Source: Microcaldota archaeon
GTDB lineage: Archaea > Micrarchaeota > Micrarchaeia > Micrarchaeales > Micrarchaeaceae
NCBI GenBank assembly: GCA_021819045.1
Contig: JAKASM010000033.1
Coordinates: 1 to 5,578, forward strand
Reading direction: 5' to 3'
Length of the DNA stretch: 5,578 nt
Made by a program: the position numbers and the translations under genes. Below are positions 1 to 4,274 of this stretch, piece by piece. Every line of letters starts with the position of its first letter. Position 1 is the stretch's first letter. The notes beneath the pieces were generated by a model. That model was not told the origin of the DNA, ran no database searches, and saw only the letters and a program-made list of their open reading frames with translations.

Positions 1-833
1 TCTTTGGCATCGGTACATCATCATGCAACTGGGGATGCCTCTTCTGCCAAAACCATAACATATCAAAAGATAGAGAGATTGCCGGTAGATTTATGTCACC
101 TGATGAGGTTGTAGAGCTTGCTGTAAAAAATGAAACCCAATCCATAGCATATACATACAATGAACCTACTATATTTGTAGAGTACGCTCTTGATGTGGCA
201 GAGCTGGCGCATAGAAGAGGACTGTACAACCTTTTCGTTACAAATGGCTATATGACAAAAGAGACCATATCCCTGATGAAAGGGAAAATCGATGCTGCGG
301 TTGTGAATTTCAAAGGGAATGGGGATACAAAATTCTCAAATAAATATGAGGCGGTTTTATCGAATGAGCCTGTGAAGGAAGCGATACTTGAGATGCGGCG
401 TGTTGGAATACATGTTGAGATGACGGATCTGATTATACCGAAGGTTGGCGAATCACTAGAGGCTTGCGACTCGCTTACAAAATGGGTTGCCGATGAAGCA
501 GGAGCTGACTTGCCGATCCAGTTTACAGCGTTTCATCCTGACTATAAGATGATGGATCACCCTCATACCGGCTATGGCATACTAAAGGAGCATTACGAGA
601 TTGCAAAAAAGAATGGCCTTGATTATGTATACATAGGCAATTCCCCTGGGAACCCATATGAGAGCACATATTGCCCTGGGTGCAATGCTGTGGCAATAGG
701 CAGGTATGGCCATTACTTAACTAAATGGAATCTTGATAGGCTATCTTGCTGCAAAGGATGTGGTTATAAGATTAATGTGGTTGGCGAACCGCCGAGCAGG
801 ATAGTGCACAGAAATATCGAGGCTTTATACTAA
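1..833 (+). CDS. AmrS-like radical SAM enzyme (AmmeMemoRadiSam system), 5'-truncated by window edge
   Basis: The frame is open from the window edge (first full codon at base 3), so the ATG at 93 is internal, not the start. Immediately before it lies the radical SAM cluster motif C-x3-C-x2-C (CNWGCLFC, residues 8-15 of the visible part), which binds the [4Fe-4S] cluster that cleaves S-adenosylmethionine. AYTYNEPTIFVEYA follows, a block typical of the pyruvate-formate-lyase-activase-like enzymes found with MEMO1 and AMMECR1 homologues. A C-terminal cysteine-rich tail (CPGC and CCKGC) agrees with that subfamily. About 276 residues are visible; full members usually have about 330-360, so the N-terminal segment is missing. 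It is predicted cytoplasmic; the physiological substrate of this archaeal subfamily is not settled. The stop codon overlaps the stop of the convergent gene. The radical SAM call is firm; the AmrS subfamily is likely. Confidence 0.87.
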   Translation, partial: FGIGTSSCNWGCLFCQNHNISKDREIAGRFMSPDEVVELAVKNETQSIAYTYNEPTIFVEYALDVAELAHRRGLYNLFVTNGYMTKETISLMKGKIDAAVVNFKGNGDTKFSNKYEAVLSNEPVKEAILEMRRVGIHVEMTDLIIPKVGESLEACDSLTKWVADEAGADLPIQFTAFHPDYKMMDHPHTGYGILKEHYEIAKKNGLDYVYIGNSPGNPYESTYCPGCNAVAIGRYGHYLTKWNLDRLSCCKGCGYKINVVGEPPSRIVHRNIEALY

Positions 834-1678
834 CTTTGCTTTTGTTTTTTGTCATCGTACCATGCTATTTTTAGGCACCTTAGGCTTCCATCCATTTTTC
901 TGAACTCACTCGTATCTATTTTTAGCACTTTATCAAAGTATTCGGCTACGATCCTCTGCGAACGCGGAAAACCTTTTGCCATTATAACAGTCTCCTTACT
1001 CACTGGTAGCACGGCTGCTGCATAGCCTTCTTCTTTTGGCACGTCGATCACCTCAAACGGGAAATCTTTAGGCAGAGGAAGCGCAGGGTCATGCAAGAAA
1101 GTAGTTTCATTTAATGGTGATAGCCCAGTATCTGCATGCAATACGTTTGCAACTTTTATTTTTGTTATTGATATGTCTGGGTTAATTTTGTGTAGTTCTT
1201 CTGTGAGGATTGCGGCCCCTGCTTCGTTTGTGCGCGTTGATATTCCTATTATCACGTTTTTTCCAGACATTATAATATCGCCGAACTCTAGCGTGGCTCC
1301 TTTGCTGGCAAAATCTGGCGCTATAACATCTGGGATCATCTTTTTGATTATATCTATAATTGGACCGACCTCTTTTTTCCTTGGTTCCTTTGCTGGGCTG
1401 CCGATTATTGCAATTGCACCATTTTCTTTTTTGGGAAATACACCTGCAATGTCCTCCACAAAGTGAGAGTCTGGGAAGCCGCTTGATTCAAAGTTGCAGA
1501 CTTTTATGCCCAGTGACTCTAGCAATTTTACATATGTTGCATGTTGTTCTAGTGCCAGCTTATAGTTGGGGGTTCCGAGGTTGACTGTTGTGAACCCATC
1601 TTTCATGTTTTTGCCTGGCTTCATTGTTATTGTGGTGTTGAAAAATAGCTCATTGCTTTTCATCTTACCCCTCAGCAT
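830..1678 (-). CDS. DDAH / amidinotransferase-superfamily (guanidino-group) hydrolase
   Basis: A 282-residue protein with the signature order of dimethylarginine dimethylaminohydrolase-like enzymes of the pentein (guanidine-modifying) fold. FPDSHFVEDIA lies at about residues 68-78 (E76 and D77 are acidic substrate-contact candidates), LEFGD at 130-134 and TRTNEAG at 148-154. VLHADTG contains the probable catalytic His181. DGSLRCLKI near the C-terminus contains the probable nucleophile Cys268. Such enzymes hydrolyse or transfer amidino groups of arginine derivatives through a covalent thiouronium intermediate; the substrate here cannot be read from sequence. No signal peptide is seen. Two starts are possible: Met1 at 1678, or Met6 at 1663, which is preceded by GAGGGGT and could be the real start. 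The gene converges on the radical SAM gene with overlapping stops and diverges from the VKOR gene. Confidence 0.85.
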   Translation of the reverse strand: MLRGKMKSNELFFNTTITMKPGKNMKDGFTTVNLGTPNYKLALEQHATYVKLLESLGIKVCNFESSGFPDSHFVEDIAGVFPKKENGAIAIIGSPAKEPRKKEVGPIIDIIKKMIPDVIAPDFASKGATLEFGDIIMSGKNVIIGISTRTNEAGAAILTEELHKINPDISITKIKVANVLHADTGLSPLNETTFLHDPALPLPKDFPFEVIDVPKEEGYAAAVLPVSKETVIMAKGFPRSQRIVAEYFDKVLKIDTSEFRKMDGSLRCLKIAWYDDKKQKQS

Positions 1679-1704
1679 TAATATCCCAAAGAAGAGTTTT
1701 TAGG
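1677..1704. promoter_or_regulatory. Candidate divergent promoter region
   Basis: Only 58 bases separate the hydrolase start from the VKOR start. On the minus strand CCTAAAAACT (1704-1695) sits about 20 nt upstream of the ATG at 1678, the position of a weak archaeal TATA box; the transcript would begin close to the start codon. On the plus strand TTAATATC (1677-1684) could serve the VKOR gene with a leader of about 30 nt. Neither is a strong consensus, so both are tentative. Confidence 0.35.
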
Positions 1705-1727
1705 CTTTCTATGCGTTCTTAGTTACT

Positions 1728-1732
1728 GGTGA
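1728..1732 (+). promoter_or_regulatory. Shine-Dalgarno site deciding the TTG start of the VKOR gene
   Basis: GGTGA lies four bases before TTG at 1737-1739. It matches the anti-Shine-Dalgarno end of archaeal 16S rRNA and supports this unusual TTG as the initiator. The first transmembrane helix begins directly after it, and no ATG is available before the conserved loop. Confidence 0.55.
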
Positions 1733-1736
1733 ATAT

Positions 1737-2117
1737 TTGAAAATTCAAATCTTGCACATACTTTTGATAATAGGTGTTGCTGTATCAGCATATACGGCAT
1801 ACGTTCATTACAACCCGGGTGCCTTAGTATGCCCGTCATCAGGGCTGGTTAATTGCCAGGATGTGCTTACCAGTTCCTATTCGGTAATATTTGGAATTCC
1901 TCTAGCAATTTATTCGATTGCGTGGTTTATTGTTGCGTTTCTTTTGTATGCGTATAAAAAGAATACCCTCACGGAGCTGTGGTTCCTCATAGGGATAGGC
2001 GGGATAATCTATTCAATATTCTCAATGTATATGATAGGCAGAACTTGTATATATTGCTCTGCACTTGATCTTATAATTATTGCATCTATAGTGCTTCTTT
2101 TTAAAGACAAGGATTAA
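1737..2117 (+). CDS. VKOR-family membrane thiol oxidoreductase (disulfide-bond formation)
   Basis: A 126-residue integral membrane protein with four predicted helices at about residues 5-24, 50-73, 80-100 and 104-122. It carries the VKOR signature: a loop cysteine pair (Cys32 in VCPSSG and Cys40 in NCQDV), the SYSVIFGIPLA block, and the quinone-proximal CxxC (Cys104-IY-Cys107) at the start of the last helix. Prokaryotic VKOR homologues pass electrons from a thioredoxin-like partner to membrane quinone and so drive disulfide formation in exported or, in some archaea, cellular proteins. This copy is the minimal catalytic domain with no fused thioredoxin domain, so it needs a separate partner encoded elsewhere. 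The start is TTG with a good ribosome binding site. The gene stands alone, with the tRNA gene following 26 bases after its stop. Confidence 0.92.
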   Translation: MKIQILHILLIIGVAVSAYTAYVHYNPGALVCPSSGLVNCQDVLTSSYSVIFGIPLAIYSIAWFIVAFLLYAYKKNTLTELWFLIGIGGIIYSIFSMYMIGRTCIYCSALDLIIIASIVLLFKDKD

Positions 2118-2121
2118 AATA
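2114..2121 (+). promoter_or_regulatory. Probable TATA box of the tRNA-Lys gene
   Basis: TTAAAATA is centred about 26 bases upstream of the first base of the mature tRNA, the canonical archaeal TATA distance. It overlaps the TAA stop codon of the VKOR gene, so the tRNA promoter appears to be embedded in the end of the preceding gene. Confidence 0.5.
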
Positions 2122-2143
2122 AGCGAAGGCCGTAAACCTTTGA

Positions 2144-2217
2144 GGGCCCATAGCTCAGCCTGGAAGAGCGGCTGGCTCTTAACCAGTAGGTCGGGGGTCC
2201 AAATCCCCCTGGGCCCG
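2144..2217 (+). tRNA. tRNA-Lys (anticodon CUU)
   Basis: A complete cloverleaf can be folded. The acceptor GGGCCCA pairs with TGGGCCC, and the discriminator is G. The D-stem is GCTC/GAGC with G18-G19 in the loop. The anticodon stem is GCTGG/CCAGT with loop CTCTTAA (anticodon CTT at 2178-2180). The variable region has five bases, and the T-stem GGGGG/CCCCC closes a seven-base loop. CCA is not encoded, as is usual in archaea, and there is no intron. The T-loop reads TCCAAAT, so position 55, normally an almost invariant U, is C. A T-tract follows directly. The 3' half is repeated at 3767-3810, so the gene appears to have served as an integration site while remaining intact. Confidence 0.95.
2174..2217 (+). 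repeat. attL-like direct repeat (3' half of tRNA-Lys)
   Basis: This is the left copy of a 44-bp repeat that runs from the anticodon stem to the discriminator base. It matches 3767-3810 at 42 of 44 positions. The differences are at 2181 (A versus G) and 2185 (A versus G), and everything from 2186 onward is identical. Confidence 0.8.
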
Positions 2218-2218
2218 C

Positions 2219-2223
2219 TTTTT
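2219..2223 (+). terminator. T-tract behind the tRNA
   Basis: Five consecutive T residues begin two bases after the discriminator base. Short T-tracts are enough to terminate archaeal RNA polymerase. The equivalent position behind the duplicate copy (from 3811) lacks this tract. Confidence 0.5.
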
Positions 2224-2258
2224 CAGGGGTAAGAATGCCGCATAACAACTAGGCACCC

Positions 2259-2279
2259 TTTTGTAGATTTTCTACAAAA
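2259..2279. promoter_or_regulatory. Palindromic operator candidate upstream of the AbiE operon
   Basis: A perfect inverted repeat with 9-bp arms, TTTTGTAGA and TCTACAAAA, around a TTT spacer. It lies about 30 bp upstream of the TATA box of the toxin-antitoxin operon. Characterised AbiEi antitoxins bind inverted repeats upstream of their own operon and repress it, so this is the best candidate operator. It is too far from the tRNA to be needed for tRNA termination. Confidence 0.5.
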
Positions 2280-2280
2280 A

Positions 2281-2294
2281 ATATCATTTGATAT
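2281..2294. promoter_or_regulatory. Second palindrome upstream of the AbiE promoter
   Basis: ATATCA-TT-TGATAT is a perfect 14-bp palindrome directly after the 9-bp-arm repeat and 14 bp before the TATA box. The half-site AATATCAT recurs at 2332-2339, covering the probable transcription start, so a repressor bound here could span the promoter. Confidence 0.4.
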
Positions 2295-2302
2295 GAAACT
2301 AC

Positions 2303-2317
2303 GAAAGATTTATAAAT
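2303..2317 (+). promoter_or_regulatory. BRE/TATA promoter of the AbiE operon
   Basis: GAAAGA followed by TTTATAAAT is an almost ideal archaeal BRE plus TATA box. Its centre at about 2313 lies 25 nt before the ATG at 2338, so the transcript should start at or next to that ATG and be leaderless. The promoter falls inside the longer reading frame beginning at 2293, which argues against that earlier start. Confidence 0.75.
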
Positions 2318-2337
2318 GTCAAATAGCTAACAATATC

Positions 2338-2970
2338 ATGCAGACAGACAGCTTCATGCGCTTCCTAAACGACAATAAGATGTCGGTGTTCAGTCTAAGT
2401 GACGCGGCTAAGATCCTCCATAAACCGAGGCCGTACACAAGCCTGTTCATTCGAAGATGCATGGCAAAAGGCCTTATTTCAAGGGTGGAAAACGGCCTGT
2501 ACTACAGGAGCCGCGGAACTAACGAGTATATGGTGGCGTCGGGGATCGTTTCTCCCTCGTATGTAAGCATGGTATCTGCACTTGCATATTATGGCCTTAC
2601 AACCCAAATACCAAATACGGTATATGTGATTACGACACGAAAGCATGGGCCTATAAAAAATATCATGGGCTTCACCATAGTATTCAGGACCATAAACAAG
2701 AGGATGATGTTCGGTTACCACAAGGAAGCATATGGTAATATATCGATGGCCGATCCCGAAAAGGCTGTAGTCGACATATTCTATTTCAATGACGTGAATG
2801 ACCTAGATGAAGATGCGCTTAAGCCGCCGCCGAGGATAGACCCGGATAGGCTGGCAGCTTATGCTGCACGGGCCGGAAGGGTTTCTGTCAAAAGGCGCGT
2901 TGCTGACCTTCTAAACGAAAACGGTTATGATGCACAGGCGCATGCCCTTATGAGGTTGGAGAGCAAATGA
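2338..2970 (+). CDS. AbiEi-like antitoxin / transcriptional repressor (type IV toxin-antitoxin)
   Basis: The product has 210 residues from the ATG at 2338. The frame could begin at 2293, but the TATA box lies inside that extension and fits a leaderless start at 2338. Residues about 16-57 form a winged helix-turn-helix (SLSDAAKILHKPRPYTSLF, then the wing GLISRVENGLYY). The C-terminal AbiEi domain follows, with YVSMVSALAYYGL (75-87), NTVYVITT (93-100) and ADPEKAVVDIFYF (138-150). AbiEi proteins neutralise their AbiEii toxin without the protein complex typical of type II systems, and they repress their own operon. Palindromes upstream are candidate binding sites. The stop overlaps the toxin start in ATGA, indicating translational coupling. 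Length and domain order are normal for the family. Confidence 0.88.
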   Translation: MQTDSFMRFLNDNKMSVFSLSDAAKILHKPRPYTSLFIRRCMAKGLISRVENGLYYRSRGTNEYMVASGIVSPSYVSMVSALAYYGLTTQIPNTVYVITTRKHGPIKNIMGFTIVFRTINKRMMFGYHKEAYGNISMADPEKAVVDIFYFNDVNDLDEDALKPPPRIDPDRLAAYAARAGRVSVKRRVADLLNENGYDAQAHALMRLESK

Positions 2971-3752
2971 TATCTGAAGAAACGCTGATGAAAACGGCAT
3001 ATTACGAGCAGCCATACCAGAAGGAGAAGGACTACCTGCAGGAGGTGATGCTGAGCGGCATATATGGAAAAGTGGATGATTCGTTAGTTTTCAAAGGGGG
3101 CACTGCCCTCTCGAAATTTTATGGGTCGCCCAGATTTTCGGATGATCTGGATTTTGCATTCGCGAAGAAGGACAGAAAGACGATAAACATTATAAAAGAA
3201 AAGCTTGATTTGGTCACTTCAGAAAAAAGGTTTGAATATCCTATCAGGACTATGAGGAAAATAGTGGGTGGGAGCAAGCTGAACTACGAGCTCAGTATAG
3301 GTGGCCCTCTTCTCGGGCTACTGAACAAGTACCAGCATTTGAAGATAGAGATAAATGTGGGGGACAGAGTCATGCTGCCTACGGAGATTTTCAGGAGGGA
3401 TTCCAAATACCCGGATGTTAGCCCGTATATAGCAGTGGTTATGTCAAGAAAAGAGATACTTGCCGAGAAGCTCCACGCCCTTTTGTTCAGGCATAATGCC
3501 AAGGCCAGGGACCTGTTTGACCTGTACTTCCTGATAAAAAGCGATACGGAAATCGATGCCAGTTTCATAAACAAAAAACTCAGCGAACAAGGTAGGAAGT
3601 TTACGACAGATGCTTTCGTGAAGCGCATGAATGCAATAGGAGGCATATGGGAGAAGGATCTTGTGAGGCTGATTCCGAAGCGGCATTGGGTTGCATATGA
3701 TGATGCAAAAGCAGAACTGACCGGCGGTTTAAAGAAAGCGGGCCTGCTGTAG
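2967..3752 (+). CDS. AbiEii-like nucleotidyltransferase toxin (DUF1814/MenT-type)
   Basis: A 261-residue protein of the DNA polymerase-beta-like nucleotidyltransferase fold. KGGTALSKFYG (residues 43-53) and RFSDDLDF (56-63; Asp60 and Asp62 are metal-ligand candidates) form the core. KIEINV (126-131) is the next strand. KEILAEKLHALLFR (162-175) and RDLFDLYFL (181-189) supply the conserved Lys168 and Asp182/Asp185. All motifs are intact, so the toxin is probably active. Well-studied relatives (Mycobacterium MenT toxins) add nucleotides to tRNA 3' ends and block translation; AbiEii acts in phage abortive infection. The exact target here is unknown. The start codon overlaps the antitoxin stop (ATGA), with GGAG five bases upstream. 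The TAG stop lies at the edge of the degenerate tRNA copy, so the last codons may be tRNA-derived. Confidence 0.92.
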   Translation: MISEETLMKTAYYEQPYQKEKDYLQEVMLSGIYGKVDDSLVFKGGTALSKFYGSPRFSDDLDFAFAKKDRKTINIIKEKLDLVTSEKRFEYPIRTMRKIVGGSKLNYELSIGGPLLGLLNKYQHLKIEINVGDRVMLPTEIFRRDSKYPDVSPYIAVVMSRKEILAEKLHALLFRHNAKARDLFDLYFLIKSDTEIDASFINKKLSEQGRKFTTDAFVKRMNAIGGIWEKDLVRLIPKRHWVAYDDAKAELTGGLKKAGLL

Positions 3753-3810
3753 CTGGAGCCGGGCACGGCTCTTGACCGGTAGGTCGGGGGTCCAAATCCC
3801 CCTGGGCCCG
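3740..3810 (+). pseudogene. Degenerate tRNA-Lys copy at the end of the toxin gene
   Basis: The 3' half (3767-3810) keeps the anticodon CTT, variable region, T-arm, acceptor 3' strand and discriminator G. The 5' half is weak: GGGCC (3740-3744), TAGCT (3750-3754) and AGCC (3757-3760) resemble the acceptor, the position 8-12 segment and the D-loop of the intact tRNA, but the D-stem cannot form and several bases are missing. The anticodon stem keeps only three pairs. It is not a functional tRNA gene. GGGCC could still pair with the acceptor strand GGCCC, and the T-arm is intact, so a tRNA-like 3' structure is possible in the toxin mRNA. The 5' resemblance may be chance. Confidence 0.5.
3767..3810 (+). 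repeat. attR-like direct repeat (tRNA-Lys 3' half)
   Basis: This is the right copy of the 44-bp tRNA repeat, beginning 15 bases after the toxin stop codon. It differs from the tRNA at 3774 and 3778. The change at 3778 (A to G) is matched by C at 3766 in place of T, so the stem pair is U-A in the tRNA and C-G here. Confidence 0.8.
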
Positions 3811-3831
3811 ACATATTTAACGGGATGCTAC

Positions 3832-3870
3832 TGCTAATCGCCACTTAGCAAAGCATTTATTCTTATTTAC
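3832..3870 (+). terminator. Possible terminator downstream of the AbiE operon
   Basis: TGCTAA (3832-3837) and TTAGCA (3845-3850) form a 6-bp stem with a 7-nt loop, followed by the T-rich stretch TTTATTCTTATTT. The stem is short and rich in A and T, so this is a weak call. A separate 14-bp palindrome, TTTACT-AA-AGTAAA, lies just behind it at 3866-3879. Confidence 0.3.
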
Positions 3871-4116
3871 TAAAGTAAAACCAGTGCCATTACGGGTTTA
3901 ACTAGTGTGGATTATGTAAATGTGAGTTTATGAAAGTTTCTATTATTCCGTTCCTTTGAAGATAGAGCAGAACCTGCACGGCCTTCATAAGGATATATCC
4001 ATGCATTGATATTTAATATTCTCTTTTAGGTAACAAAACTATTATTTTTATATCAGTTATGTTACACATTAATCCTTAAATCGGCAGCGCCGTATGTTTT
4101 ATGGAACAATAGAACC

Positions 4117-4236
4117 GTGGACGATTACCTATCGATTTTCAAAGCGTTGCTGAAGCTGAGGCCATTGGTTGGTTATGGATTTGAGGGTGAGAAGGGAAGG
4201 CTCGTGGAATCTTCCCAAAATGTGCTTAGACAGTGA
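4117..4236 (+). pseudogene. Short coding-like open frame, unidentified (possible gene remnant)
   Basis: The frame is open from 4030 to the TGA at 4234-4236, and the part from GTG 4117 encodes 39 residues beginning VDDYLSIFKALLKLRPLVGY. The composition and codon pattern look like protein-coding DNA rather than random sequence. There is no ATG, no clear ribosome binding site and no matching promoter, so a fragment of a decayed gene is more likely than an active one. The words before and after GTG (NNRTVDDYLSIFKALLKL) faintly resemble the N-terminal core-binding domain of tyrosine recombinases, which would suit a position next to a tRNA attachment site, but this is too short to claim. Confidence 0.25.
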
Positions 4237-4274
4237 AAGCATGTGAAAACGTAATAAAGAAGATGTGCTAGTGT

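Larger units (their letters stand above)
2186..3810 (+). mobile_element. tRNA-Lys-borne island carrying an AbiE toxin-antitoxin operon
   Basis: The segment is flanked by a perfect 32-bp direct repeat, 2186-2217 (inside the tRNA gene) and 3779-3810, with a spacing of 1593 bp. This is the geometry left by site-specific recombination into a tRNA 3' half: an intact tRNA on one side and a 3' fragment on the other. The cargo is only the AbiEi/AbiEii pair. No integrase, replication gene or transposase is visible inside, so the element is either non-autonomous, a remnant of something larger, or the result of homologous recombination between tRNA genes. The interior appears richer in G and C than the flanking genes by eye, which would fit transfer; this was not measured. 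Confidence 0.6.
3811..4274. other. Intergenic region between the island and the endonuclease gene
   Basis: About 460 bases hold no confident gene. The first 270 bases are A+T-rich and contain the hairpin at 3832-3850, the palindrome at 3866-3879 and a 10-bp palindrome GGATATATCC at 3991-4000. The last third is less A+T-rich and contains the open frame described at 4117-4236. No RNA gene, CRISPR array or insertion sequence is recognisable. Its position next to the duplicated tRNA end suggests that it may be older remnant island DNA. Confidence 0.5.

Noticed and set aside
93..833. ATG at 93 as the start of the radical SAM protein
   Set aside because: The same frame is open to the left edge and encodes the essential C-x3-C-x2-C motif before this ATG, so it is internal.
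1173..1584. Two plus-strand open frames of 97 and 74 codons inside the hydrolase gene
   Set aside because: They are antisense to a gene with clear family motifs, and their products are low-complexity or implausible.
2293..2337. Longer antitoxin start at 2293
   Set aside because: The consensus TATA box at 2309-2317 lies inside this extension and places transcription start at about 2338. The extra 15 residues show no family similarity that I can recognise.
3740..3810. Second functional tRNA-Lys gene
   Set aside because: The D-stem cannot form, the anticodon stem has a mismatch, bases are missing in the 5' half, and the following T-tract is absent.
3284..3844. 186-codon minus-strand open frame across the toxin 3' end and tRNA copy
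   Set aside because: It is antisense to the AbiEii gene, serine-rich and without a recognisable domain, and it runs through the tRNA-derived repeat.
3866..4000. Small palindromes at 3866-3879 and 3991-4000 as regulatory sites
   Set aside because: Short palindromes are frequent in A+T-rich DNA, and no promoter or gene start lies nearby to give them a role.
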